From Onthophagus taurus (taxonomy: Eukaryota; Arthropoda; Insecta; Coleoptera; Scarabaeidae): a stretch of DNA of 64,000 bases. A program made the position numbers and the translations under genes. The notes under the pieces are model-generated. The model saw only the letters and a program-made list of their open reading frames with translations, was not told the DNA's origin and searched no databases. The stretch is from assembly GCF_036711975.1 (NCBI RefSeq), contig NC_091973.1:16616001-16680000 (forward strand), read 5' to 3'. Of this stretch, positions 30,793-42,865 are shown one piece after another (the first letter of the stretch is position 1; every line of letters begins with the position of its first letter).

Positions 30793-32796
30793 TAGTGACA
30801 AAAGGAACTTTTTTATATATAACTATAGTGTTTTGTTCATTCATCCTGTTGTTGTTAAGTTGATTATGTATATTTGATGAAAACAAAAGTTTGTTAAGCA
30901 GATTGGACGGATAACCATTGTTAATAAACGTGTCTCTTAAGAAAGTTAGGTTATCTTTAAAGAATCAATCACATATCTGTGTCACTCTGTGCTTCATCGC
31001 CAAAATAGTTGAAACCTTATGTCCAAAATTATGATCTGATTGAAAATGCAAATACCTTCCCGAATAAGTTGGTTTAACATACCAATTGAAAAGAATGACA
31101 TTATCTTCATTACGTATTAATTTAGTATCAAGAAAAGGGATGCTATTGTCTTTCTCAATCTCTATGGTAAATTGAATGCTCGGATGAAAGTTGTTAAACG
31201 ATTCTAAAACTATGTCGATATCATCCCTGTGTACACCCAAAATTAAGTCATCAACATATTTCTTAATGAAATCAATTCTAAAATTTGTGTTGTTTAATTT
31301 TAAAACTTCATCAATTACAAAATCCATAACTAGTGAGGCTAAGACCGGAGAAATTTTTGAGCCCATCGGGGTACCTTCAACCTGGTGATATACTACGTTA
31401 TTATAGGTGAAAATGGAGGTATCAAAAATCAACTTTAAACCCGACAAAAAAATGTTCTCATTCCAACTGCAATGTTGCGCAATCAACTCCCATTTATCCG
31501 CGACAATCTTATTGACTAAATCCAATGGAATAACCGCAAAAAGGTTCACGACATCAAGTGAAATCAAAATGTGATCCTGCGGAAGTTTGTAACCCTTAAA
31601 GTCATTAACAAAATCAAAAGTATTACTGATATTGTAGTTAGTCCTCTTGCTGAAAGCTGGGCTTAGCAAATCCGCCATGTATCCCGACAAACCGCACGAC
31701 GCCGTGCCTATAGACGAAATGATAGGTCTTAATGGTATTCCGTCCTTATGGATCTTAGGTAAGAAGTAAGCCTTAGCCAGAATAGAATTATGTTTAGTCA
31801 ATCTCTTAAGTTCACCATCATTGATGAATTTCTGTTCATACAGATGTTTAATAAAGTTATTAATTTTGTTTTGTATGTTATTAAGAGGGTTTTTGTTGAG
31901 GACCTTATAGACTTTTGTGTCTCCCAACATTTCTGTGGCACCTCTTAGATAAGAATCTCTATCCATAAGAACTGTAGTAGCCCCCTTATCAGCTTTTGTT
32001 ATTATAACTGAAGGGTTTTCTTTAATGAATTTTTTTGTGTTAATTAACATTTCATTTAGTCTACCGTGCAACCCATCACACGCTTCGCGGGAACATTGAT
32101 GATTGGTGATAATATTCGTTAATTTAGCCCTTACTATATTTCGTTGTGACGGATTTACATTGTAAATAATATTTTCTAAGAACATTAGCAAACGTTTTAA
32201 ATTAAAGTTAAAGCTATTTGTTGGTAGATGAAATTTAGGACCTAAAGACAGTAAGGTTGACACATCCGCAGGAACATTAATATTAGTCAAATTAACTAAC
32301 CATTTTTTATTATTAATACAAAGCTTATTATCCTCTCTAGACTTAGCCAACAAGAGGTCAAATTTTTTGCGATTAATGTTTTTAGTTACTTTGAACACTT
32401 TGTTATATTTAAATTTTAATGAATTAATAAATCTAAGAAATACATTCTCCGGTAAAATTAGCCCAACTCGTTCAAATAATTTATTAATGGAACTATTACT
32501 TTTCTTTATAACATCTAATGTAATCTTTATTTCTAAATTTAAAATACTTGCCGCCCACCTTTCACAGTTTTTCTAATATTCCTTAATAGTTCATAATTTC
32601 TGGTCTCTAATAATCCCGTCCAATTTCTTGAGCAATCCCTGATATGTGTAGGAACGACTCCTAGTCTTCTACTACTGATTAGAAAAGTCAACCGGTTGTT
32701 CATTTTTGCTAGTTTGATGTTAAGTCTTGATAATTGTTTGAGATTCCTAGTGGTTTCTATCCCAAATTCTCTTGCTATGTCATCAAAAAACCCCAT
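30793..32796 (-). pseudogene. Penelope-like element RT (unit 1)
   Basis: The N-terminal part (32539-32796) has LTFLISSRRLGVVP, a PLE pattern; a frameshift near 32570 leads into the main RT frame (30965-32398). RT motifs: FLPKIHKDGIPLRPI, SLDVVNLFAVIP, GTPMGSKISPVLASLVMD, FIKKYVDDL and IPFLDT. An in-frame TGA at 30965-30967 interrupts the thumb, and the same frame continues to about 30793. The GIY-YIG nuclease is missing because the copy is cut at the integrase fragment, the opposite of usual 5' truncation. It splits the env-type gypsy between integrase and env. Confidence 0.88.
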
Positions 32797-32911
32797 ATCT
32801 ATAACGATGCAGGAAAGAAGTATCTACGACCGATACAAGTGAGCAACAAGTAAATGCGACTATTCGGGGTGTACGGTCCAGGTTTTAATTAAAGAAACAA
32901 CTTTTTAAAAA

Positions 32912-32950
32912 GCTAATATTTCGGTTATTTATTATAACCTTCCTCAGAGC
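32912..32950 (-). ncRNA. hammerhead-ribozyme-like core in the PLE (unit 1)
   Basis: On the minus strand: CTGAGGA, one A, GGTTAT, five-base loop, ATAACC, GAAA. This matches the CUGANGA...GAAA core of hammerhead ribozymes with a 6-bp stem II, except for one extra A before the stem. It lies about 115 bp upstream of the PLE coding start; PLEs are known to carry such ribozymes in their terminal repeats. Stems I and III were not established. Confidence 0.5.
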
Positions 32951-33207
32951 ATTTTTTATTGCTACAAGAGATTAACAAAGCTAGAGTTATAAATTGTAAT
33001 TTAATAAACACTTACTTATTTTTTGAAACTAACAATTGCAGAACAACCGAAAAACATCATCATAATTAACGAATCATAAAGGATCCAGCGAACTATTAAC
33101 ACAACTGGATGAATCAACGTGCGTACAAGAGGTCTGACAGGTAAAACCTCTTTTATATAAAAATAACAAGTGCTGTTTAAGAATTGAAAAAACTCTTATA
33201 AACTACT

Positions 33208-34657
33208 CTCATATAAAAGAAATAACGGAATCAATAGGAATACTACCGATACGACTAGGTGTAGCATACAATAGTAAGTTATATTTTGAAATAATGACCC
33301 AATTAGATCTAAATAATATAATAAAATTATATAACAAATATAAGAAATCATATAATACTTTAAATGAAAATAATAACTTTACTGAAACAGAATTGTTAAA
33401 AGAATTAGATAATGAAATTTCTTATAAAATCAATGTTTTAAATTTAAAAACCAGACATAAAAGAGGATTAATAAATCTATTAGGAAACGCTATAAGGTTT
33501 GTCACAGGAAATCTAGATCAAACTGATCCTGAACATTATGGCTAAACAATTACTAAAATCAGTGATTCACAAAATCATATTTCAAACAATTATATGAATA
33601 CTATCAGATATCTGAATGAAACAACTGATAAAATTAATAATAACTTTATGCAAATAAGTCAAGAAATCAATAATTTAAATAAAAGAAAATCAAAACAAGA
33701 TAAATTACATGCTCAAATATCATATTTACATGAATTTAACGTAAAATTAAGTGATTTAATTGAAATCATAAATTTGGCAAAAAGAAATATTTTACATTCA
33801 CTATTAATACCGCCAGAAAAATTAATTGAAGAAATAAAAAATATTAATTTCGAAAATAATCATAAATTTCCTTTTGAAGTATTAATTGAAAATGAGTATT
33901 TAATTGAAAGTATGTTAAACGTAAAAGCATACCAAAAACGAAACGTTTACGTGTATATCATTCAGGTGCCTATAATTGATAATAATGAGTATCAATATTA
34001 TGAATTGTATCCATTAACAACACTGATTAATGATACATATTGTAATAATATCACTTATGATATTATTAAGAGGTGGCGTTAATATAAAAAAATAAAAGTC
34101 ATGGAAACAAAAAAAAAAAAAGAAATGATAGTAGTAAATAAACAAAAAACGCGTTAAGTCGAATTTTTGAATTAACGAATTTCTGTTTGAACCTGCTCCC
34201 GAAATATTCTATGATATATGTAAAAATTGTGTTTTGATAATAAAATACACGTTCATCACAATATGTTCAAATCGAACCAGAATTACGATTTATAGCCGCT
34301 AATGACGATACGTACATTTTAATGAACGAACCATGTAAAAGTTTAAAACAAAACGAATTCTTATGTTTCAATCAAATTAATCGATACAATAAAGAAAATT
34401 GTGAATTAAATATTGTAACACATGGTAGTATAAAATATTGCAAATTATATGAAGTAAATATCAAATCTATTAATATACTAGAACATCCAGATATAACAAT
34501 TCTAATTTTAAAAGAAAATGTAGAAATTAAAGAAACATGTGGAAAATTAACTAGAATCCTAAAATTAAAAGGTACATATCAAATTGAATCGGTGATTGTT
34601 GAAAGGATGCTAAGTCCAAAAATCAACGTTTTGAGTAAATTAAAAAAATATGTCTAG
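33208..34657 (+). pseudogene. env: env-like glycoprotein gene of an insect gypsy element (unit 1), broken
   Basis: Fragment of an insect retroelement envelope gene related to the baculovirus F-type fusion proteins. The reading starts at the PLE edge (about 33208), so the signal peptide is lost. A furin-type site RHKRGLINLLG followed by GNLDQTD at about 33450-33530 is the family hallmark. An in-frame TAA (33543) is followed by further sequence in the same frame to a stop at 34080, then by a Cys-containing segment (34322-34657) with LKLKGTYQIE. The remainder, with the membrane anchor, lies beyond the DNA transposon at 44958-45304. Clearly nonfunctional. Confidence 0.75.
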
Positions 34658-34894
34658 AAATCACTTATTTTAGTTCATTGATACATGCTGTCAAAATTAT
34701 GAAAGTAAATTGGTTAAGAGGCGTTTATCTTACAGATATAATGATGATTTCTGATTTTTGTATTTTTTCTCTTTTTTTTAAAGCTACTACTTTTCAACAA
34801 TAAGTAAAATAAAATTAAGTAGTTATGACTGAAACGAATACACTTTATTGAACAAATAACACATACAAATGAACACACACAAAGTTATAATAAT

Positions 34895-36260
34895 TTAATC
34901 ATCTTCCACCTCGTTTTCTGTGGTTGGCCACTGCAAAATTTCCTCGTAAAATGCTCGAGCTTCATCATCTTCAGCGTTGACATATTTAACAACCTGTCTA
35001 ACGTTGTCAAGCTTTTTGCTGTTAATGGGTACGTTTCTAGCAGGATACGCCTTAGGTATGGAAGACATGCAAATTTTGCGATGTCCACACTGTCGTAAAT
35101 CAAAAGTGTACTTCATAAAACCGTTAATAAAAGTATTAGTAGTTACTTTTCCAGGATGTTCCGAGGAGTATGTAAATTCATAAAACTGTGACGGCGTGAA
35201 AGATATTTTCTTATCTTTAGATACATTTTTGCCTCTACTGTCATCCGAAAGAGCTGTCTTTTTATACAAAGGAGGCCACCACTTACTGAAATTCAGTATA
35301 TCATCAGTAGATACCATCTTAACTGTTACATTTTTCTTACTGTTAGCTATGATGCTGCAGTATTTCTTAGGCACGAATACTCTGTCAATTTTTTTAATTT
35401 TTCTTTTAAAAACTGCGAAGTCCCTATCGCAGGGGAGAAATGAATGCCCTCGAACTGGAAAACGATGAACAATTTTCTGAAACTTCCCCTTTTCTACTAG
35501 CGCAAGACACATTCTTATCATCGTATGGTTCCTGTTTTGCCCAGGGCAGCCATCGCTGTACAAATATAGATCAGTCACTTCCACAGGAACATTATGGGTT
35601 ATGTAGTCATAAATAAATGAGCACACCTCGTTTGCGCCTTTTTTGGCGATTCCCTCGTGGTACATGTAAATCTGTGAGTTGTCATCTTTTAAATTATGAA
35701 TGCAAAACGTGTTCACCCATAACTGTCTTAAATAAAATATTTCACCAACTGGAGTATGTGGGAGTGGCAAATTCTGCATAAAGTCGAATGCCAGACCTAA
35801 AATTGTTGGATTTGCTTTCGATTCATCTCCTGTATTCTTCTTTTGTGAACAGTCAGTTCTCCTTTTGCAGCATGTTTCACATTTTCTGATAAATGTGGAG
35901 TTTTTATTTTCACGGAGAGCTCTTCGCATGTACAACATACATCGATTTGCGGACGACCAAATCGAAGTGCAAAATTTTCATTGAAAGTTTTTAAATAGAA
36001 TTCGTATTTAAGTTTTGTGTTAGGGAATTTATCTTTGAACAAACCAAACATTGTTTTAACATCAAGTCTAGCATCTAAGTATTGAATACTACGACCCGAA
36101 TAATGTGTAGTTTTTGTTGGAAACGACTGAATGTGGTCGTGAATCTGTTTACATACTAATTTTGGAATGCAATGTGTTTTTGGATTCGTACCTCTTTTAT
36201 CTTTAGGCGTTTCCGACTTAACAAGCAACTGGGTTATTCGTAGAATACGTTTTTCGGATA
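34895..36260 (-). pseudogene. DDE-type transposase relic, truncated by the duplication junction (unit 1)
   Basis: Same protein as at 42866-44696 (see there), but its N-terminal end is cut at 36260 where gypsy C sequence follows. A frameshift near 35840 separates the two parts. The apparent frame continuing to 36420 is a chimera with antisense gypsy C and is not a gene. Confidence 0.7.
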
Positions 36261-36264
36261 TACG

Positions 36265-36956
36265 GTGGAACACGTTCCGGGAACACAGAACAAGCTCCCG
36301 GACTTCCTCTCGCGACAGCCAGTTCACGAATCGACGACGGAACATAGTGTGCCGGACACCGACCGGATGTTTATACCATTGCCCACCGAACAAAAATCGA
36401 TAGATAGACGAAGCCACCATATTGCGTGCCTAGAAGTACCAGGGTTGGCCGACGACGTGAAGGAAAGCCAACGCCGAAACCTTCATGCACAGAATCTCAT
36501 TCAGACCCTGAACACGATCAACCAGGCGGGTCCTGTTAATCCCGGCGAAGCTAGGATCGTCGACCAATACTCCGTCTACGAGGGATTACTATGGAGACGA
36601 CATCCAGACGGCAATCGGCTGATTTTACCGCAGGACATGCACGCACAAGTTCTGCATGCCTACCATGACGCTTCCCTCGCGGGACACCCTGGGGCCGAAG
36701 AAACAACGAGGGCCATTCTGAAGAAGTATTGGTGGCTCGGGCTGGAAGAGCAAGTGAAAGATCACGTCCGAAGTTGCTGGACTTGCGCTTCCCTTAAACG
36801 AGGCCCTCTGCAGGAACGGGCCCCGTTGCGGCCCAGGACACCAACCCAGCCCTGGGAAGTGATCGCCGTCGATCTCATGGGTCCGCACCTGCATCGACTG
36901 GGACTCTGCCTTGCGCCGTTGGGGTTGCCTACATTGGACCACCCCCATTTACCATC
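36265..36956 (+). pseudogene. gypsy C RNase H/integrase fragment (unit 2)
   Basis: Exact copy of the end of gypsy C (LPDFLSRQ to VIAVDLMGP and truncation), starting at the duplication junction. It lacks protease, RT and the RNase H catalytic start. Confidence 0.85.
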
Positions 36957-36957
36957 C

Positions 36958-38481
36958 TGTAACGAAGTTACATTATTTTTATTTTTCAAAAAATGAATAT
37001 TCCGAAAAATTACCGAAAATTAAATATATCCGAGTATACTTCCCACAATACCTCGATACGTTACAGTTTCCACCCGATTTGTAGAAATTCCGAAAAAGAT
37101 ATCTTATCTCCTTATCACCGCCCGTTTATGCAACCCAATTCACATTTTATTAATTTTGATAATTTTCTTAATTAGACTTTGATTTTCTCCGTTTTCCATT
37201 TCGAAACCGTTATCTTAAATTCCAACAACGTTCCCTGACCGAATCATCAATAAATGAAAGTAATTAATAAAATTGCTAAATCACGAAAACATGTGCTCTC
37301 CGAAAAATTATTATCAAATAATTAAATAATTCCGAAATTAACAAATTTCCAAACAAGACACGACAAGCAACATGTTTCTATCAGTCCAGCCGACCGTCCC
37401 GAGGAAGTTTCAGCAGCCAGCGAGCTACCGTCGAGCTACCGTATAGCGACTATTTTTTATGATGCGGAATTAGAAATCGTAGACCGATCAAACCAATTTC
37501 AAACATTTACAAATATCATGAAATAACTGTTGAACGCTTTTAAAGATGATCCGCTTATTATTAATACAATAATTCACCGAAAATCATCCCGCATCATAAT
37601 TAATTAAATTACTCCGTTCCTGATGGTCATGCGTTGAAAATATTGCCCATGTAGGATTGCCCCGAACATCACCCAACTGCTAGAATTGTTTTGTGTTAAG
37701 ATGCGCGTAAATTAATACCGATTAATTGGTTTTAACGTGAAACACGTGGTCGGGAAAACGTTTGTGAATATAAGTGCCGTAAACAGTGGCCGATTTTGTT
37801 AAAAATATGTTTGTGATTTTCCGTATAAGTAAGGGTATCTTTTGATTTCTGTTATAAATTTTTCCGTTAATTATTGTTGATTAATTGTTAATTACTCCGC
37901 CGTTCCTTAGCCGATTTAACCGTTCAAAGACAGCAATTATGTAATTTTGTGTCCCGCATCCGATAGCGCCGTCAGAATTTTGCTATTTTTGTTAATTAGC
38001 GCCGCGCATTGTAAATTAGTCTTTGATAACTTGTACTGATACGATCCCCCACGCGGAAAAATCCAGTTTTCCCCCCAAAATGGTATAAATAGCCGGCCAA
38101 AATTCTGATTTTGAAACAGTTCTTCATCAGTTCTACGACAGCTTCAACAGTCCGCAACAGCCGTGATTAGTTCCGAAGACACCCGCTAATTTTTCTTAGA
38201 AATACCCGTATTTCAATTTTACCGTAAGTCCGATTTATTTTGAAAGACTGATTTTATTTTTGTTAACTTTCATTAATTTTTGTACATTTTGTCCCAACCT
38301 TAATACTCTTGGAAGGTTCTTCGAGTATTCCGTTCCTTTACACCTTAGGAAGGTTTCCAGGTGTATCCTATACCTCCGCCTCATTTTTTTTGTTTGTTTA
38401 ATTTAAACTCATTTACTATAAAGTCAAAGTCTTGTCAATTTATTCCCACCGTCCCCATTCTCCGGCCGTGGTCAAAAAGTG
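36958..38481 (+). repeat. LTR-like sequence with TATA box (unit 2)
   Basis: Second copy of 28987-30510; TATAAATA falls at 38084-38091. Confidence 0.5.
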
Positions 38482-38497
38482 ATAAACTGCTCTCCCA

Positions 38498-38744
38498 TTT
38501 AAGGAGGTAAACAAAATTACCTCGGAATAATCGAAACAATTAATGAAATAAAAAGAAACTACTCGTGGAAAAATTTACAACAAATGACAAGTAAATACAT
38601 AGGAAATTGTGAAACATGTCAGAAAACAAAATATGAACGACACCCAATTAAAACACCATTATTATTAACAGAAACACCAACAAAACCAATACAGATTATG
38701 CATATAGATTTATTCAAAATTGATAATGCAATGTTTCTTCTTAA
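38498..38744 (+). pseudogene. integrase zinc-finger fragment (unit 2)
   Basis: Second copy of 30527-30773, with the same abrupt junction to the PLE. Confidence 0.7.
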
Positions 38745-38763
38745 ATTACTTCTTCACTTAAAT

Positions 38764-40767
38764 TAGTGACAAAAGGAACTTTTTTATATATAACTATAGT
38801 GTTTTGTTCATTCATCCTGTTGTTGTTAAGTTGATTATGTATATTTGATGAAAACAAAAGTTTGTTAAGCAGATTGGACGGATAACCATTGTTAATAAAC
38901 GTGTCTCTTAAGAAAGTTAGGTTATCTTTAAAGAATCAATCACATATCTGTGTCACTCTGTGCTTCATCGCCAAAATAGTTGAAACCTTATGTCCAAAAT
39001 TATGATCTGATTGAAAATGCAAATACCTTCCCGAATAAGTTGGTTTAACATACCAATTGAAAAGAATGACATTATCTTCATTACGTATTAATTTAGTATC
39101 AAGAAAAGGGATGCTATTGTCTTTCTCAATCTCTATGGTAAATTGAATGCTCGGATGAAAGTTGTTAAACGATTCTAAAACTATGTCGATATCATCCCTG
39201 TGTACACCCAAAATTAAGTCATCAACATATTTCTTAATGAAATCAATTCTAAAATTTGTGTTGTTTAATTTTAAAACTTCATCAATTACAAAATCCATAA
39301 CTAGTGAGGCTAAGACCGGAGAAATTTTTGAGCCCATCGGGGTACCTTCAACCTGGTGATATACTACGTTATTATAGGTGAAAATGGAGGTATCAAAAAT
39401 CAACTTTAAACCCGACAAAAAAATGTTCTCATTCCAACTGCAATGTTGCGCAATCAACTCCCATTTATCCGCGACAATCTTATTGACTAAATCCAATGGA
39501 ATAACCGCAAAAAGGTTCACGACATCAAGTGAAATCAAAATGTGATCCTGCGGAAGTTTGTAACCCTTAAAGTCATTAACAAAATCAAAAGTATTACTGA
39601 TATTGTAGTTAGTCCTCTTGCTGAAAGCTGGGCTTAGCAAATCCGCCATGTATCCCGACAAACCGCACGACGCCGTGCCTATAGACGAAATGATAGGTCT
39701 TAATGGTATTCCGTCCTTATGGATCTTAGGTAAGAAGTAAGCCTTAGCCAGAATAGAATTATGTTTAGTCAATCTCTTAAGTTCACCATCATTGATGAAT
39801 TTCTGTTCATACAGATGTTTAATAAAGTTATTAATTTTGTTTTGTATGTTATTAAGAGGGTTTTTGTTGAGGACCTTATAGACTTTTGTGTCTCCCAACA
39901 TTTCTGTGGCACCTCTTAGATAAGAATCTCTATCCATAAGAACTGTAGTAGCCCCCTTATCAGCTTTTGTTATTATAACTGAAGGGTTTTCTTTAATGAA
40001 TTTTTTTGTGTTAATTAACATTTCATTTAGTCTACCGTGCAACCCATCACACGCTTCGCGGGAACATTGATGATTGGTGATAATATTCGTTAATTTAGCC
40101 CTTACTATATTTCGTTGTGACGGATTTACATTGTAAATAATATTTTCTAAGAACATTAGCAAACGTTTTAAATTAAAGTTAAAGCTATTTGTTGGTAGAT
40201 GAAATTTAGGACCTAAAGACAGTAAGGTTGACACATCCGCAGGAACATTAATATTAGTCAAATTAACTAACCATTTTTTATTATTAATACAAAGCTTATT
40301 ATCCTCTCTAGACTTAGCCAACAAGAGGTCAAATTTTTTGCGATTAATGTTTTTAGTTACTTTGAACACTTTGTTATATTTAAATTTTAATGAATTAATA
40401 AATCTAAGAAATACATTCTCCGGTAAAATTAGCCCAACTCGTTCAAATAATTTATTAATGGAACTATTACTTTTCTTTATAACATCTAATGTAATCTTTA
40501 TTTCTAAATTTAAAATACTTGCCGCCCACCTTTCACAGTTTTTCTAATATTCCTTAATAGTTCATAATTTCTGGTCTCTAATAATCCCGTCCAATTTCTT
40601 GAGCAATCCCTGATATGTGTAGGAACGACTCCTAGTCTTCTACTACTGATTAGAAAAGTCAACCGGTTGTTCATTTTTGCTAGTTTGATGTTAAGTCTTG
40701 ATAATTGTTTGAGATTCCTAGTGGTTTCTATCCCAAATTCTCTTGCTATGTCATCAAAAAACCCCAT
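38764..40767 (-). pseudogene. Penelope-like element RT (unit 2)
   Basis: Second copy of 30793-32796 with identical lesions: TGA at 38936, frameshift near 40541, no GIY-YIG domain. Shared lesions show that they predate the duplication. Confidence 0.88.
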
Positions 40768-40882
40768 ATCTATAACGATGCAGGAAAGAAGTATCTACGA
40801 CCGATACAAGTGAGCAACAAGTAAATGCGACTATTCGGGGTGTACGGTCCAGGTTTTAATTAAAGAAACAACTTTTTAAAAA

Positions 40883-40921
40883 GCTAATATTTCGGTTATT
40901 TATTATAACCTTCCTCAGAGC
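40883..40921 (-). ncRNA. hammerhead-ribozyme-like core in the PLE (unit 2)
   Basis: Second copy of the motif at 32912-32950. Confidence 0.5.
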
Positions 40922-41178
40922 ATTTTTTATTGCTACAAGAGATTAACAAAGCTAGAGTTATAAATTGTAATTTAATAAACACTTACTTATTTTTTGAAAC
41001 TAACAATTGCAGAACAACCGAAAAACATCATCATAATTAACGAATCATAAAGGATCCAGCGAACTATTAACACAACTGGATGAATCAACGTGCGTACAAG
41101 AGGTCTGACAGGTAAAACCTCTTTTATATAAAAATAACAAGTGCTGTTTAAGAATTGAAAAAACTCTTATAAACTACT

Positions 41179-42628
41179 CTCATATAAAAGAAATAACGGA
41201 ATCAATAGGAATACTACCGATACGACTAGGTGTAGCATACAATAGTAAGTTATATTTTGAAATAATGACCCAATTAGATCTAAATAATATAATAAAATTA
41301 TATAACAAATATAAGAAATCATATAATACTTTAAATGAAAATAATAACTTTACTGAAACAGAATTGTTAAAAGAATTAGATAATGAAATTTCTTATAAAA
41401 TCAATGTTTTAAATTTAAAAACCAGACATAAAAGAGGATTAATAAATCTATTAGGAAACGCTATAAGGTTTGTCACAGGAAATCTAGATCAAACTGATCC
41501 TGAACATTATGGCTAAACAATTACTAAAATCAGTGATTCACAAAATCATATTTCAAACAATTATATGAATACTATCAGATATCTGAATGAAACAACTGAT
41601 AAAATTAATAATAACTTTATGCAAATAAGTCAAGAAATCAATAATTTAAATAAAAGAAAATCAAAACAAGATAAATTACATGCTCAAATATCATATTTAC
41701 ATGAATTTAACGTAAAATTAAGTGATTTAATTGAAATCATAAATTTGGCAAAAAGAAATATTTTACATTCACTATTAATACCGCCAGAAAAATTAATTGA
41801 AGAAATAAAAAATATTAATTTCGAAAATAATCATAAATTTCCTTTTGAAGTATTAATTGAAAATGAGTATTTAATTGAAAGTATGTTAAACGTAAAAGCA
41901 TACCAAAAACGAAACGTTTACGTGTATATCATTCAGGTGCCTATAATTGATAATAATGAGTATCAATATTATGAATTGTATCCATTAACAACACTGATTA
42001 ATGATACATATTGTAATAATATCACTTATGATATTATTAAGAGGTGGCGTTAATATAAAAAAATAAAAGTCATGGAAACAAAAAAAAAAAAAGAAATGAT
42101 AGTAGTAAATAAACAAAAAACGCGTTAAGTCGAATTTTTGAATTAACGAATTTCTGTTTGAACCTGCTCCCGAAATATTCTATGATATATGTAAAAATTG
42201 TGTTTTGATAATAAAATACACGTTCATCACAATATGTTCAAATCGAACCAGAATTACGATTTATAGCCGCTAATGACGATACGTACATTTTAATGAACGA
42301 ACCATGTAAAAGTTTAAAACAAAACGAATTCTTATGTTTCAATCAAATTAATCGATACAATAAAGAAAATTGTGAATTAAATATTGTAACACATGGTAGT
42401 ATAAAATATTGCAAATTATATGAAGTAAATATCAAATCTATTAATATACTAGAACATCCAGATATAACAATTCTAATTTTAAAAGAAAATGTAGAAATTA
42501 AAGAAACATGTGGAAAATTAACTAGAATCCTAAAATTAAAAGGTACATATCAAATTGAATCGGTGATTGTTGAAAGGATGCTAAGTCCAAAAATCAACGT
42601 TTTGAGTAAATTAAAAAAATATGTCTAG
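41179..42628 (+). pseudogene. env: env-like gene remnant (unit 2)
   Basis: Second copy of 33208-34657, with the same stop after the furin-site block. This copy is the one physically next to the transposon and the env C-terminus at 44958-45304. Confidence 0.75.
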
Positions 42629-42865
42629 AAATCACTTATTTTAGTTCATTGATACATGCTGTCAAAATTATGAAAGTAAATTGGTTAAGAGGCGTTTATC
42701 TTACAGATATAATGATGATTTCTGATTTTTGTATTTTTTCTCTTTTTTTTAAAGCTACTACTTTTCAACAATAAGTAAAATAAAATTAAGTAGTTATGAC
42801 TGAAACGAATACACTTTATTGAACAAATAACACATACAAATGAACACACACAAAGTTATAATAAT

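Larger units (their letters stand above)
28290..36260. repeat. tandem duplication, unit 1 (7,971 bp)
   Basis: Every feature and text stretch I compared between 28290 and 36260 recurs at +7,971 without a difference I could see, including five long predicted frames. The unit starts inside gypsy C RNase H and ends inside the transposase relic. The junction with unit 2 at 36261 carries TACGGTG, which also occurs at both outer breakpoints (28290-28296 and 44232-44238). Confidence 0.93.

Noticed and set aside
35797-36420. Long minus-strand frame of 207 codons
   Set aside because: It crosses the duplication junction at 36261: part transposase, part antisense gypsy C. It is a chimera, not a gene.
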